Translations under genes and position numbers: made by a program
Source of the DNA: Rhodospirillaceae bacterium
GTDB taxonomy: Bacteria > Pseudomonadota > Alphaproteobacteria > Rhodospirillales > UBA2165
Length of the DNA: 64,000 nucleotides
Direction of reading: 5' to 3'
Assembly (NCBI GenBank): GCA_002723345.1
Contig: PBNV01000037.1
Span: 1 to 64,000 of the forward strand
Notes under the pieces: generated by a model
What the model was told of the DNA's origin: nothing
What the model saw: the letters and a program-made list of their open reading frames with translations, nothing else
Databases searched by the model: none
Part shown: positions 46,617 through 55,780 of the stretch, piece after piece
Layout: each line of letters starts with the position of its first letter
Numbering within the stretch: position 1 is the first letter of the stretch

Positions 46617-47066
46617 TCAGGTTAGTTGATTAGCCGTAATCTGAAATTCGATGGTGATGCCGTCGGGATGACGCAGATACACATTTCGGTTCCCGTTGGG
46701 GACCGTTTGCGGGGCGCTGTAGGGCACGAATCCGCTTTGGGTAACAGCAGCGACGGCGGCGTCGATGTCATCCACTTCCAGCGCCAAATGAAAAGCGCCG
46801 GCATCACAGTTCCTGAGATCGGAGACCTTGCGCCCATCCTTGGTAATGTATTCCAGCAACTCCAGGCGATGGTTCGGCATGTCCACGTAACCCAGTTTCA
46901 CTTCCGCGCCGGGAACGCCGGTGAGGTTCTCCACCATCTCTCCCTTTTGGTGAACAATTTCCGTCGTCTCAAAGCCGAGCACGTCCCGGAAGAAACCCAA
47001 GGTCATCTCAACATCTGACACGGTGATGCCGGTATGGTTGGTGCGGAGGATGGTGAATCCCGTCAT
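46617..47066 (-). CDS. VOC-family (glyoxalase-fold) protein
   Basis: The 149-residue single VOC protein starts with ILRTNHTGITVSDVEMTLGFF containing the first metal His, has FHLALEVDDIDAA with the second His, and YLRHPDGITIEFQ with the metal Glu. A lyase, dioxygenase or epimerase of small molecules, for example methylmalonyl-CoA-epimerase-like, is possible. It starts with ATG 47066 and follows lhgO by 17 bases, suggesting cotranscription. Confidence 0.83.
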   Translation of the reverse strand: MTGFTILRTNHTGITVSDVEMTLGFFRDVLGFETTEIVHQKGEMVENLTGVPGAEVKLGYVDMPNHRLELLEYITKDGRKVSDLRNCDAGAFHLALEVDDIDAAVAAVTQSGFVPYSAPQTVPNGNRNVYLRHPDGITIEFQITANQLT

Positions 47067-47083
47067 CGGTTTACTCCGTCGAT

Positions 47084-48181
47084 TTAATGAATCAGTTGCC
47101 CAGCAACATAGTCGCCGATAGCCATGGAGGCCGTAAGCCCCGGCGTTTCGATGCCGAGCAGGTTTACGAGGCCCGAAACACCATGTTCGACTTCCGTCTC
47201 GATCAACCAGTCCCCGCCAGGGTCTTCCGGGCCGTAAGCGCGCGGTCGGATGCCTGCATAACCGGGCTGCAGGCGGTCCACATCCAGCCCATTCCAGTAT
47301 TTTCCTACAGCCGCCACGAAGGAGGAGGCTTTGGTCGGATCAACCGTGTAGTCATGCTCCGTTACCCACTCCAGATCAGGGCCGAATTTGCCCTGGCCGC
47401 CGGGATCAATGGTGAAGGAGCCGCCTGCAGCCAGCGTTTCACCCAAAGGCACGACGATATAGCTGAAAGGAAGTTTGCCGGTCAGGGTGAAGTAGCTGCC
47501 TTTTGCATAGCGGATATCGGGAGGGGGGATGTCTCTCTCGCTTGAGTGGTAATTTGCGATGTCCCGCGCGCCGAGGCCGGAAGCATTGATGAGTGTATCC
47601 CAGGCCAGTTCGAAGGGCTCTCCATTTTCGTCCTCAACCGTGAGAACTTTTCCCTGACCCCCAACCACGGTGCTGTTCAGAGATAACACCGCGCCAGCAT
47701 TCTCGGCGTCGCCTTGGAGGGATAGCATGTAGTCATGACTATGCACTACAGCCGTGTTTGGTGAATAGAGTGCCATCCGGCAGGTGATTTCTGGTTCTCG
47801 CTCTTTGACCCCCTCCGCCGATAGGAGTTGGAGTCCCTGAACGCCATTGTCTTCTCCAAACGCCATCATGGTCTCCAGCAGGCCGTCCTCGTCCTCCGTT
47901 AGCGCAAGAGTCAATTTGCCGTGCACGGCGAGGCCGATGCCTCGCTCCCGGCAATAGTCCCTCAACATCTCCGCGCCCGGCCGGCAGAGAGTTCCCCGCA
48001 GGCTATCCGGCGGATATAGGAAGCCTGCGTGAACCACCTCGTTGTTCCGTGAGCTGGTTTCATTGCCAATCATGGGGTTCTTCTCAAGGATCACGACTTC
48101 TCGCCCCCGGAGTGCCAGGGCCCGAGCAATGGCCAGTCCAACTACGCCGGCGCCAATCACGATGCATTCGACTTTGTACAA
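47084..48181 (-). CDS. lhgO: FAD-dependent oxidase, L-2-hydroxyglutarate oxidase LhgO-like
   Basis: The 365-residue flavoprotein of the DAO superfamily begins ECIVIGAGVVGLAIARALA, the FAD-binding motif, then SSRNNEVVHAGFLYPPDS, as in L-2-hydroxyglutarate oxidase. The region RYAKGSYFTLTG and the C-terminal LLGIETPGLTASMAIGDYVA match the family. L-2-hydroxyglutarate to 2-oxoglutarate with electron transfer to the quinone pool is the likely reaction. It is followed by the VOC gene and preceded by a small ORF that overlaps its start. Confidence 0.85.
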   Translation of the reverse strand: MYKVECIVIGAGVVGLAIARALALRGREVVILEKNPMIGNETSSRNNEVVHAGFLYPPDSLRGTLCRPGAEMLRDYCRERGIGLAVHGKLTLALTEDEDGLLETMMAFGEDNGVQGLQLLSAEGVKEREPEITCRMALYSPNTAVVHSHDYMLSLQGDAENAGAVLSLNSTVVGGQGKVLTVEDENGEPFELAWDTLINASGLGARDIANYHSSERDIPPPDIRYAKGSYFTLTGKLPFSYIVVPLGETLAAGGSFTIDPGGQGKFGPDLEWVTEHDYTVDPTKASSFVAAVGKYWNGLDVDRLQPGYAGIRPRAYGPEDPGGDWLIETEVEHGVSGLVNLLGIETPGLTASMAIGDYVAGQLIH

Positions 48182-48351
48182 AGAAGTTGCCTTTTCACCT
48201 CATCCCAGAACGCCACAGTCACAGGCCGGTCGATGTTGAAGGCGTCGACGATGACGACCTTCTCTCTGAAATTCATTTCATCACAGGCCCTAACGATTTT
48301 GTCCCGATACTGGCCGGTGCTAAACATGTGGCAGCGGCGCTCAACGTCCAT
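48157..48351 (-). CDS. small hypothetical ORF overlapping lhgO start
   Basis: This 64-codon frame overlaps the first 25 bases of lhgO. The peptide (with VVIVDAFNIDRPVTVAFWD in its middle) looks protein-like but matches nothing I know, and the ATG lacks a ribosome-binding site; TATAAT at its very start instead resembles a promoter -10 box. It may be a real leader gene or chance. Confidence 0.3.
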   Translation of the reverse strand: MDVERRCHMFSTGQYRDKIVRACDEMNFREKVVIVDAFNIDRPVTVAFWDEVKRQLLCTKSNAS

Positions 48352-48396
48352 TATATCGTATAATATTGTAAATTACAGGACAGGGGGAAGGCGGCT

Positions 48397-49110
48397 GTGA
48401 ATAGTTTGTATGTGGACATAGCTGCAACGGACGGTGGCAGCTTTAAGGTTTATTTGACAAGCTCGGACGCCGAAAACGCGCCCGGGCTAGTATTGATGCA
48501 ATACATCTGCGGCATGAATGCTGTCATGCGCAGCCTCGCCGAAGATTTTGCTGCCAAGGGCTATCTGGTCGCGGTGCCTGATCTCTTCTGGCGACAGGAA
48601 CCAGGGATTGAGTTGCTCAATGACCCGTCAAAACCCAATCCGCAAGAACAAGCTCGCGCACTTGAGCTCAACGAGGGTTTTAATGACGAGGCTGCTATCT
48701 CAGATCTTCAATCCACCATTACGTATCTTCGCGGTCACGAGAATTGTAGCGGACAGGTTGGAGCCCTTGGTTATTGCCTTGGCGGCCGAACCGCTTACCT
48801 AGTAGCCACCCGAACCGATGCCGACTGTTCCGTCGGATATTACGGTGTAAATATTGATCACTACCTTGCCGAGGCCGACAACATATCTAACCCGTTGATG
48901 CTCCACATCGCCGCTAATGATGAGCTATGCGAACCGGAGGCGCGTGAGAAGATCGTCCGAACACTAAAAAAACTGTCCCCGGTTACGTTGCATGAATATG
49001 AAGGCGCGGGGCATGCTTTTGCCCTAGTGGGAGGGCATAATTACAACGAAGCGGCCGCCGCTGCTGCCAACGAGAGATCTCACGAATTTTTAGCTCACCA
49101 CTTGGCGTGA
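48397..49110 (+). CDS. dienelactone hydrolase family protein
   Basis: The 237-residue alpha/beta-hydrolase has the dienelactone-hydrolase nucleophile in GALGYCLGGRTAYL, with Cys in place of Ser, Asp in HIAANDELC and His in EGAGHAFAL. It may open lactone rings in aromatic catabolism or act on a related ester. It uses GTG 48397 behind GGGGGAAGG and is divergent from lhgO. Confidence 0.87.
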   Translation: MNSLYVDIAATDGGSFKVYLTSSDAENAPGLVLMQYICGMNAVMRSLAEDFAAKGYLVAVPDLFWRQEPGIELLNDPSKPNPQEQARALELNEGFNDEAAISDLQSTITYLRGHENCSGQVGALGYCLGGRTAYLVATRTDADCSVGYYGVNIDHYLAEADNISNPLMLHIAANDELCEPEAREKIVRTLKKLSPVTLHEYEGAGHAFALVGGHNYNEAAAAAANERSHEFLAHHLA

Positions 49111-49241
49111 GTTTGTAATAAATTTTGTTCGATTGTTAGCACCTGTATCTTTTCGCTGAAGAAATTCGCCAAATATTGCGGGAAAAACGTGCGATTAACT
49201 CCCTTGACCGGCGGAGGGCATTGTAAGCTGCAACCTTGTGT

Positions 49242-49583
49242 CTATACGATTTTGCCATCGAACTCGTAGAGGCCTTTTGGGTCTTCTATCTCCAAAACCC
49301 AGAGATCAGGGTCAATTTTTAGACGACGACCTACGTAATCGTCTGCATGGCCTTCCTCCACAGGGGATTTGTCTTGTGACCACGATTGCCAGGCTGGTAT
49401 GCCATTGGCTTCCCGAACCTGGCTGAAAATCTTACAACGTCCATCTGGCAGCACGATCTTAATAATGACAGAGCCGGCGCTCTCTTCTCCCTTGTGCAAT
49501 ACATAGATGGGGAGGTTGAGTTGAGTGCAACGCCATTGCTGGCTCTGCACCCAGATGTAGGTTTTTAGCCGCTTTTCCACCAT
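49242..49583 (-). CDS. DUF1491 family protein
   Basis: The 113-residue protein has the layout of the alphaproteobacterial DUF1491 family: RLKTYIWVQSQQWRC at the start, AGSVIIKIVLPDGRCKIF in the middle and KIDPDLWVLEIEDPKG near the C-terminus. Its function is unknown. It is codirectional with ilvE, which ends upstream of it in transcription order at 49665. Confidence 0.82.
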   Translation of the reverse strand: MVEKRLKTYIWVQSQQWRCTQLNLPIYVLHKGEESAGSVIIKIVLPDGRCKIFSQVREANGIPAWQSWSQDKSPVEEGHADDYVGRRLKIDPDLWVLEIEDPKGLYEFDGKIV

Positions 49584-49664
49584 TCTGTCTCATCCAAAAA
49601 AACTTACGTAGCCTACAGACAGTAGGCGAGAGCCGTGGACTTGTTGGTTTGTGGGCTCGGAATG

Positions 49665-50567
49665 CTAGGCCGCTGATGCAGAATCTTGCGTGTTTTTACC
49701 GACCAATTGGTCGTAAGCGGCCATAAGTGTTTTGGTAACGTCGCCAACCTTGATGACCATGCCGTCAATTTCGCCCACAGGCGTAACCTCGGCCGCAGTG
49801 CCCGTCACAAAAATTTCCTGTGCGTCTGATAGTTCTTCCGGCTTGATGTGGCGCTCAACAATTTCATACCCATGATCTTCAGCAAGTTGCATCACTGTCT
49901 GGCGAGTGATGCCGTTTAGAAAGCAATCTGGCGGCGGAGTGTGAATTTTGCCGTCCCGCATGATGAGGAAAATATTAGCACCTGTACCCTCGGCAACATA
50001 TCCGCGCCAGTCCAACATCAGAGCATCATCGTAGCCCTCTGCTTCTGCCTCGTGTTTTGACAGAGTGCAAATCATGTATAGTCCGGCTGCCTTGGCGTGG
50101 ACAGGTGCTGCTTCTGGCGGAGGCCGACGCCATTGCGACGTTTTCAAGCGAATGCCCTTTAAGCGTGCCTCCGGTGAAAAATAAGAAGGCCATGGCCAGA
50201 CGGCAATAGCCAAGTGTATTTTAGTGTCCTGGGCCGAGACACCCATCATCTCGCTGCCGCGCCAAGCAACCGGACGGACATATCCGTCAACAATGCCGTT
50301 GGCCTCGCATGCTTGAATGCAGGCGGCATCAATTTCATCCGCGCTGTAGGGAATTTCGAAACCCAGAATTTCCGCCGACTTGATCAACCGCTCCGTATGC
50401 TGCCGCAGTTTAAAAATATTCCCACTATAGACGCGTTCTCCCTCAAATACGGAGGATGCGTAATGCAGCGCGTGGGACAGGACGTGAAGACTTGCATCCC
50501 GCCAGTCCACCATTTCTCCATCATACCAAATCAGACCGTCCCGGTCATGAAAACCTTCCGAAGCCAT
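49665..50567 (-). CDS. ilvE: branched-chain amino acid aminotransferase
   Basis: IlvE transfers amino groups between branched-chain amino acids and 2-oxoglutarate. The 300-residue PLP enzyme of fold type IV begins MASEGFHDRDGLIWYDG and has SHALHYASSVFEGERVY, the PLP-lysine in PVHAKAAGLYMIC, EGTGANIFLIMRDG and NGITRQTVMQLA. The frame extends to 50702 across a palindrome, but ATG 50567 gives the expected start. It is divergent from the MarR-family regulator. Confidence 0.93.
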   Translation of the reverse strand: MASEGFHDRDGLIWYDGEMVDWRDASLHVLSHALHYASSVFEGERVYSGNIFKLRQHTERLIKSAEILGFEIPYSADEIDAACIQACEANGIVDGYVRPVAWRGSEMMGVSAQDTKIHLAIAVWPWPSYFSPEARLKGIRLKTSQWRRPPPEAAPVHAKAAGLYMICTLSKHEAEAEGYDDALMLDWRGYVAEGTGANIFLIMRDGKIHTPPPDCFLNGITRQTVMQLAEDHGYEIVERHIKPEELSDAQEIFVTGTAAEVTPVGEIDGMVIKVGDVTKTLMAAYDQLVGKNTQDSASAA

Positions 50568-50630
50568 ATAATTTTCTTTCCTCAGATTCCCTGAAAACGA
50601 AATGTTATTGCTTCCCGTAGCAAACCCTGC

Positions 50631-50659
50631 CATATATGTCAATATCACTGACATATATG
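50631..50659. promoter_or_regulatory. perfect inverted repeat, candidate MarR-family operator
   Basis: CATATATGTCA (50631-50641) is exactly complementary to TGACATATATG (50649-50659) across a seven-base spacer. It lies between the divergent ilvE and the MarR-family gene, 64 bases from ilvE and 21 bases from the regulator start, the expected place for an autoregulatory site. Confidence 0.65.
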
Positions 50660-50679
50660 CAGAAAGTTGTCCAATAGCC

Positions 50680-51168
50680 ATGGATGGTTTGTCACAGACC
50701 AATGATAAGATTGCTTATTCCAATGATGACCTGAGGCTCGGTATGGAACTTCTCTTTTATGCTTATCGGGATTTTATTGGGCCCCCAGACGAGATACTTC
50801 GGGAACATCAATTTGGCAGGGCGCATCATAGGGTTATTCATTTCGTGGGCCGCAATCCGGGTATTACGGTGAGTGATTTGCTCTCCATTCTCCGGATCAC
50901 CAAACAAAGCCTGTCCCGGGTGTTGTCTGACCTTTTGCGCGAGGGCATCGTGCAGCAAGAGCAGGGCACGGAGGACCGGCGTCAACGCCTCTTAACTCTG
51001 TCAGATAAAGGTCGGGCATTTGAAATTCAGGTATCGCAAAGCCAACGAGACAGGATAGCTGCCTCGTTCGCGTCTGCTGGGCCCGAGGCCGTCGAAGGAT
51101 TTAGGAAGGTCCTATTGGGCATGATTTCAGACCCGGCTGACGTAAGTAAATTCCGAGGGAAAGGATAG
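50680..51168 (+). CDS. petP: MarR-family transcriptional regulator, PetP-like
   Basis: The 162-residue winged-helix regulator has VIHFVGRNPGITVSDLL, SLSRVLSDLLREGIV as recognition region and EDRRQRLLTLSDKG as wing. Its position before a PetR-like response regulator matches the petP-petR pair known from Rhodobacter. The frame opens at 50602 through the palindrome, but ATG 50680 gives normal length. It lies eight bases before the response-regulator gene and likely autoregulates through the inverted repeat at 50631. Confidence 0.85.
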   Translation: MDGLSQTNDKIAYSNDDLRLGMELLFYAYRDFIGPPDEILREHQFGRAHHRVIHFVGRNPGITVSDLLSILRITKQSLSRVLSDLLREGIVQQEQGTEDRRQRLLTLSDKGRAFEIQVSQSQRDRIAASFASAGPEAVEGFRKVLLGMISDPADVSKFRGKG

Positions 51169-51176
51169 GCACTGAG

Positions 51177-51875
51177 ATGTTTCAGGAGGTCCCTCATATC
51201 CTTGTTGTGGATGATGATGACCGCCTGCGCGACCTTTTACAAAAGTACTTGAGTGAAAACGGGTTTCGCGTCACGGCCGCTGAAAACGCTCAGGTGGCTC
51301 GCGCCAAAATGGCCGGCATCTCGTTTGATCTGTTGGTGTTGGATCTAATGATGCCTGGCGAGCATGGACTGGATTTTGCCTCGTCTATTCGCGAGGGGGC
51401 GCTCGTAAGCAAAAATGTGCCGATTCTCATGTTAACAGCCATGGGAGAGACTGACGACCGGATTACCGGTTTGGAAACGGGCGCGGACGATTACATGGCA
51501 AAGCCATTTGAGCCGCGCGAGCTCTTGTTGCGGATTAAAAGTGTTCTAAAACGTGTTCCGGCGGAGTCCGAGTCTGTCCCTAAAGAAGCCGTCATGGGTG
51601 ACCTAAGATTTGATATGGCCCGGGCGGAGCTAAAACAGGGTGAGGCGTCCATCGCTTTGACATCCGGGGAGGAGAACCTTCTGAGAATTCTGGCCGAAAT
51701 GCCGGGTAGAACCCTCAGTCGCGAAGAATTAAGCGCTCGCCTCGCGATGGATGGCGGCGAGCGAGCCATTGATGTGCAGGTCAATAGATTACGTCGGAAG
51801 ATAGAGCGGGATCCTAAATCACCAAGGTATCTTCAAACCGTGCGCGGGCAAGGATACATTCTAAGACCCGACTGA
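51177..51875 (+). CDS. petR: OmpR-family response regulator, PetR-like
   Basis: The 232-residue protein has a receiver domain with acidic DDDD at residues 12-15 and phosphoacceptor Asp56 in LLVLDLMMPGEHG, then the conserved KPFEPRELLLR lysine, and a winged-helix DNA-binding domain from about residue 135 with VQVNRLRRKIE and YLQTVRGQGYIL. It is coupled to petP and followed 51 bases later by its probable sensor kinase. In Rhodobacter, PetR is required for cytochrome synthesis; target genes here are not known. Confidence 0.88.
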   Translation: MFQEVPHILVVDDDDRLRDLLQKYLSENGFRVTAAENAQVARAKMAGISFDLLVLDLMMPGEHGLDFASSIREGALVSKNVPILMLTAMGETDDRITGLETGADDYMAKPFEPRELLLRIKSVLKRVPAESESVPKEAVMGDLRFDMARAELKQGEASIALTSGEENLLRILAEMPGRTLSREELSARLAMDGGERAIDVQVNRLRRKIERDPKSPRYLQTVRGQGYILRPD

Positions 51876-51926
51876 TTTATACCAGAGCAAATTTTACCAG
51901 ATTAACACGGGGATATTAACAGGCCG

Positions 51927-53234
51927 ATGATGAAACAAATTTTACCGAAAAGCCTTCTGGGCCGGACGGTGTTGATCATCGTGACGCCTCTCGTGCTACT
52001 TCAGCTCGTATCTGCTACGGTCTTTTACGAGAGCCACTGGACTAAGGTGAGCCTGGGGATGGCCCGGGGTCTTTCAGGTGATGTGGCTGCCCTGATCGAA
52101 CTTCTCCACCAAGATCCGTCCCCCGAGGGAATTATGGTTATCCGCCAGCTTGCTGCCCGCACCATGGGGCTTAACGTTAAATTGCATAAGGGCAAGATAC
52201 TCGCGAATCTGCCAGAAAGTCAGTCCGGGAATATTATTGACCGAATGTTCATCCGGTCACTCAATGAGTCAGTCCGCCGTCCCTTCAAAGTGGATAGTGA
52301 AAGCTTGGACAAACGAGTAATCGTGTTGGTGCAACTGCCTGAGGGGGTCTTTGAAGTCATTGCCAACCGAAAGCGACTGTTTAGCTCGACGACCTATATT
52401 TTCGTGCTATGGATGGTAGGAACATCGATGATACTGTTTGGTGTTGCCGTTATCTTCATGCGCAATCAGGTGCGTCCTATCCGGCGACTGGCGACGGCGG
52501 CTGATGCATTCGGAAAGGGCCGGGATGCGCCCCGGTTTAAACCCGAGGGAGCCACGGAGGTGCGTCAGGCGGCATCTGCCTTCATCTCTATGCGGGATCG
52601 CATCCAGCGCCAAATAACGCAGCGGACGGAAATGCTAGCTGGTGTGTCACACGACCTTCGGACTCCAATAACTCGAATGAAGCTACAGCTTGAGATGGCA
52701 AAGAGCTCCAATGACACAGAGGATCTGAAAAGAGACATCGTTGAGATGGAACATATGCTGGACGGGTATTTGGCCTTCGCCCGGGGCGAAGGGGACGAAC
52801 TGCCCAAACCGACAAACATCTCGAGTATGTTGAGCGACATTGTAATGTCCGCCCAGAGAAAAGGTACGGAAGTTGATCTCCACACAGAGGGGGACGTCAT
52901 CGTGCCTGTGCGCCCGAACGCCTTTAAGCGGTGCGTGACCAACCTTATCGACAATGCCGACCGCTACGCGACTCATGTTTCTGTGCGGGCAGGGAAACGC
53001 GGGGACGCGATCGACGTTACTATTGATGATAACGGGCCGGGCATCCCATCAGACAAGTTGGACGACGTTTTCAAACCTTTTTTCCGTCTCGACGAGTCTC
53101 GAAACCAAGGGACGGGGGGGGTCGGCCTTGGCCTAACCATTGCTCGAGATGTTATACGTGGCCATGGCGGCGAAATTAGCCTGGAGGCATCTCCGGCTGG
53201 CGGATTGCGTGCCCGATTAAAACTGCCGATTTAG
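51927..53234 (+). CDS. EnvZ-like sensor histidine kinase
   Basis: The 435-residue inner-membrane kinase has a first helix around residues 12-32, a periplasmic domain of about 120 residues, a second helix around 156-178, a HAMP segment, and the dimerisation domain with His242 in LAGVSHDLRTPITR. The ATPase domain has NLIDNADRYA (N box), DDNGPGIP (G1) and GGVGLGLTIARDV (G2). It probably phosphorylates the PetR-like regulator immediately upstream. The signal is unknown. Confidence 0.9.
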   Translation: MMKQILPKSLLGRTVLIIVTPLVLLQLVSATVFYESHWTKVSLGMARGLSGDVAALIELLHQDPSPEGIMVIRQLAARTMGLNVKLHKGKILANLPESQSGNIIDRMFIRSLNESVRRPFKVDSESLDKRVIVLVQLPEGVFEVIANRKRLFSSTTYIFVLWMVGTSMILFGVAVIFMRNQVRPIRRLATAADAFGKGRDAPRFKPEGATEVRQAASAFISMRDRIQRQITQRTEMLAGVSHDLRTPITRMKLQLEMAKSSNDTEDLKRDIVEMEHMLDGYLAFARGEGDELPKPTNISSMLSDIVMSAQRKGTEVDLHTEGDVIVPVRPNAFKRCVTNLIDNADRYATHVSVRAGKRGDAIDVTIDDNGPGIPSDKLDDVFKPFFRLDESRNQGTGGVGLGLTIARDVIRGHGGEISLEASPAGGLRARLKLPI

Positions 53235-53269
53235 GCTATCTGGTGTAGTTTTTGACGTTGACGACTGCA

Positions 53270-53893
53270 TTATTGTGCACGATGCAGAGTGCTGGTGGGA
53301 AGGCTATTGATTATTGTTTCTGCGCGTGTAAGCGCCTTATCCAGGGCGGCCATTGTTTTTCCGATATCAGACGTATCATCTGCAAGCCAGATCCGCAGAA
53401 CATAAAAATAGATGAGCCCCAGGGCTCTTACTTTAAACTGTCGGCACAAACCGCCTGAGGGTTCTCCGCAAAGATCCAATAGTTGCGCCATGGCACGACG
53501 CAGTGCACTCGCGCCCGCCGCTATGGTTTTTGGGTTTCCTCGCAGGGTTGCGCGAATAATGCTCGCAACGGCATCTTTGTGAACCCCAAGGATATCCAAC
53601 CGGATCATAATTGCTTCAAACAGGCGGTCCTTCATGTGCTCATCCATGCTGATAGTCTTACCGCGTGTCTCGACCCTTTCATCCACTTCCCTGCCATAAG
53701 CCTCCAAGAGAGAGAGCTTTGTCGGGAATAGGGCCCTGAAGTCATCTTCGGGCATCCGGGCTTCGGCAGCGATGTCGGCGAGGGAGATGCGATCCCAGGG
53801 GATCTTCCCGGCAAGACGAAGCGCGGCTTCCAACCCGAGTTGAGAGGGGTTTGCTCTTTTCTTTGATCGCTTTTTTGTTGACGCACTTGCCAT
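53270..53893 (-). CDS. TetR-family/COQ9-like protein
   Basis: The 207-residue protein begins with a lysine-rich tail and a TetR-type helix-turn-helix (LADIAAEARMPEDDFRALF). The C-terminal half (MIRLDILGVHKDAVASIIRA and later segments) resembles COQ9, a ubiquinone-binding protein, rather than ordinary TetR ligand domains. It may be a regulator or part of ubiquinone biosynthesis. A ubiK gene lies about 3 kb away. It converges with the sensor kinase gene. Confidence 0.75.
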   Translation of the reverse strand: MASASTKKRSKKRANPSQLGLEAALRLAGKIPWDRISLADIAAEARMPEDDFRALFPTKLSLLEAYGREVDERVETRGKTISMDEHMKDRLFEAIMIRLDILGVHKDAVASIIRATLRGNPKTIAAGASALRRAMAQLLDLCGEPSGGLCRQFKVRALGLIYFYVLRIWLADDTSDIGKTMAALDKALTRAETIINSLPTSTLHRAQ

Positions 53894-54113
53894 TTTACAC
53901 AGACTCCGCCTCGCGCATCCAAGATACTTAGTTCATCTACTCATCGGGTCAACGGGGAACCCTCTCGATCAAGAAGCTAATATACTGGGGCCTTATGCTT
54001 AAGTGCATGAAAATAATTTATTTATAGCTTTTGCCGTTCATTTTGAATTGGGGAAATAGAATATTTGCGCTAAAATTTGCCCCGACTGGGTAAGATACTT
54101 GCAAAGGTGTGCA

Positions 54114-54953
54114 ATGGAGCATGACGGTTCGCCTCAACCCTATAAAAGGACCCTTCTTGGCCGGGAGGAAGAGAGAGAACTTGCGCGCCGGGCGGAAAAA
54201 GGTGACGCGGCAGCGGCTGAAAAGCTGATCACCAGTCATCTGGGATTCGTGGTAAATGTGGCTAGAGGCTATCGGCGTTCAGGTGTTCCTATGAGCGACC
54301 TGGTTCAGGAGGGTGTCGTCGGCCTCGTGCAGGCGGTGAGAAAGTTTAATCCGGACATGGATGCAAGGCTCTCGACTTATGCGAGGTGGTGGATTCGCGC
54401 GTCGATCCAAGATCATGTTGTGCGCTCTTGGTCTCTCGTTCGGCTTAGCACCTCAAGTGCTCAAAAATCGCTGTTTCTCAATCTACGCCGGAAAACAGTG
54501 GAGTTGCTGGATGGAGCGGATGCCTTAAGTGACACGCTGGCCGCGCAATTGGCAGAACGTTTCGAGACAACAGCTGCTGATGTAAAAAATTTAGCGCGGC
54601 GGGTTGCCCAGCGCGATCAGTCGTTAGACACGCCGCTGTCTGATGACAGCTCGAACTCGTGGCTCGAGGTATTGCGCTCGGATGCCCTATCTCCGGAAGA
54701 TAAACTCGCGGAAGAGAGCGAGACCACCGCCCTTCGCGAGCTAATGACACTTGCTCTTGAAAATTTGCCGGACCGGGAGCGATTCATAATTCGAAACCGT
54801 TATTTTGCCGAAGCGAAGCAAACCTTTGCATCGATTGGGAGAGAACTGGATCTCTCCAAAGACCGCGTGCGTCAGTTGGAAGCTCGCGCGTTGGAGCGTT
54901 TGCGGGAATTTCTGGAGCCCTGCTTATTGGAACGACAAATTATGGTGAAATAG
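54114..54953 (+). CDS. rpoH: RNA polymerase sigma-32-type factor RpoH
   Basis: The 279-residue sigma factor has region 1.2/2.1 EEERELARRAEKGDA, region 2.2-2.4 DLVQEGVVGLVQAVRKFNPD and ARLSTYARWWIRASIQDHV, an RpoH-box-like QKSLFLNLRRKT, and region 4.2 TFASIGRELDLSKDRVRQLEARALERL as split motifs. Heat- or oxidative-stress transcription is expected, probably one of the two RpoH forms common in this class. A TTG frame start at 54099 is possible, but ATG 54114 behind AAAGG is favoured. Confidence 0.92.
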   Translation: MEHDGSPQPYKRTLLGREEERELARRAEKGDAAAAEKLITSHLGFVVNVARGYRRSGVPMSDLVQEGVVGLVQAVRKFNPDMDARLSTYARWWIRASIQDHVVRSWSLVRLSTSSAQKSLFLNLRRKTVELLDGADALSDTLAAQLAERFETTAADVKNLARRVAQRDQSLDTPLSDDSSNSWLEVLRSDALSPEDKLAEESETTALRELMTLALENLPDRERFIIRNRYFAEAKQTFASIGRELDLSKDRVRQLEARALERLREFLEPCLLERQIMVK

Positions 54954-54964
54954 ATGCTAAACTC

Positions 54965-55774
54965 TCAAGAGCCTGCCAATTCCCTAGACCGTTTAAAGGC
55001 CGCCTCCGCCGCTTCTTTTACAAGCGTCTGTAAACCCGAGTCCGCCATAAGAACCATGAGGGCGGCCTCTGTGGTGCCGCCTGGGCTGGTGACATGTTCC
55101 CGCAAGATAGCGGCTGTCTCCTTGGATTGAGCCAGCATTTCACCGGAACCGGCGGCCGTCATCCGTCCCAATCTCTCGGCCAAATCGTCAGGCAACCCAA
55201 GGGACTTCGCGGCTTCAGCAAGGCATTCCGCCAAGAGAAAGACGTAGGCCGGGCCACTGCCCGACACCGCGGTGACAGCGTCAATTTGGCGCTCAGATGT
55301 TAGCCAATGAAACTCTCCAGCGGTTTCCATCAGACTTGCTGCCAGGTCCAACTGATCTTTTTGTACGTTCTCGCTGGCCAGACCGCCAGATATCCCGCGG
55401 CCTATCGCCACTGGAGTGTTAGGCATCACTCGAACGATTCTGGCATCCGCTCCTAGACACTCTTTGAAGAAGGCCATCGTCCGACCGGCGGCAATGGACA
55501 TATACACTGCGCTCTCTTTAAACCGGACATAAGGCGGGACCACATGATCCATGACTTGTGGTTTAACAGCAAACAAAACGAGCGAAGGTGCGAGGGTGCC
55601 TGGAAGGTCTCGATCCGAAGCCAAAGCCTGTACACCTCTCGATCTAAGGGGGGCTGGGAGCGGAAGCTGTGGTTCAATGATGGTAATGGAGCGAGGGTCC
55701 CGGCCCCCGCTTAGCCAGCCTTCTACCAACGCGCTTCCCATTTTGCCACAGCCCACAAGCAAGATTTGAGACAT
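54965..55774 (-). CDS. proC: pyrroline-5-carboxylate reductase
   Basis: ProC reduces pyrroline-5-carboxylate to proline. The 269-residue protein has the NADPH motif LVGCGKMGSALVEGWLSGG, VKPQVMDHVVPP, the conserved RVMPNTPVAIGRGISG and the C-terminal SPGGTTEAALMVLMADSG. It is seven bases after the ybjN gene in transcription order and converges with rpoH, with eleven bases between their ends. Confidence 0.95.
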   Translation of the reverse strand: MSQILLVGCGKMGSALVEGWLSGGRDPRSITIIEPQLPLPAPLRSRGVQALASDRDLPGTLAPSLVLFAVKPQVMDHVVPPYVRFKESAVYMSIAAGRTMAFFKECLGADARIVRVMPNTPVAIGRGISGGLASENVQKDQLDLAASLMETAGEFHWLTSERQIDAVTAVSGSGPAYVFLLAECLAEAAKSLGLPDDLAERLGRMTAAGSGEMLAQSKETAAILREHVTSPGGTTEAALMVLMADSGLQTLVKEAAEAAFKRSRELAGS

Positions 55775-55780
55775 GGCGAC

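Noticed and set aside
49611-49627. Hairpin GCCTAC/GTAGGC after ilvE as intrinsic terminator
   Set aside because: The stem has only six pairs and the T-run on the minus strand is eight bases away, too far for a convincing terminator.
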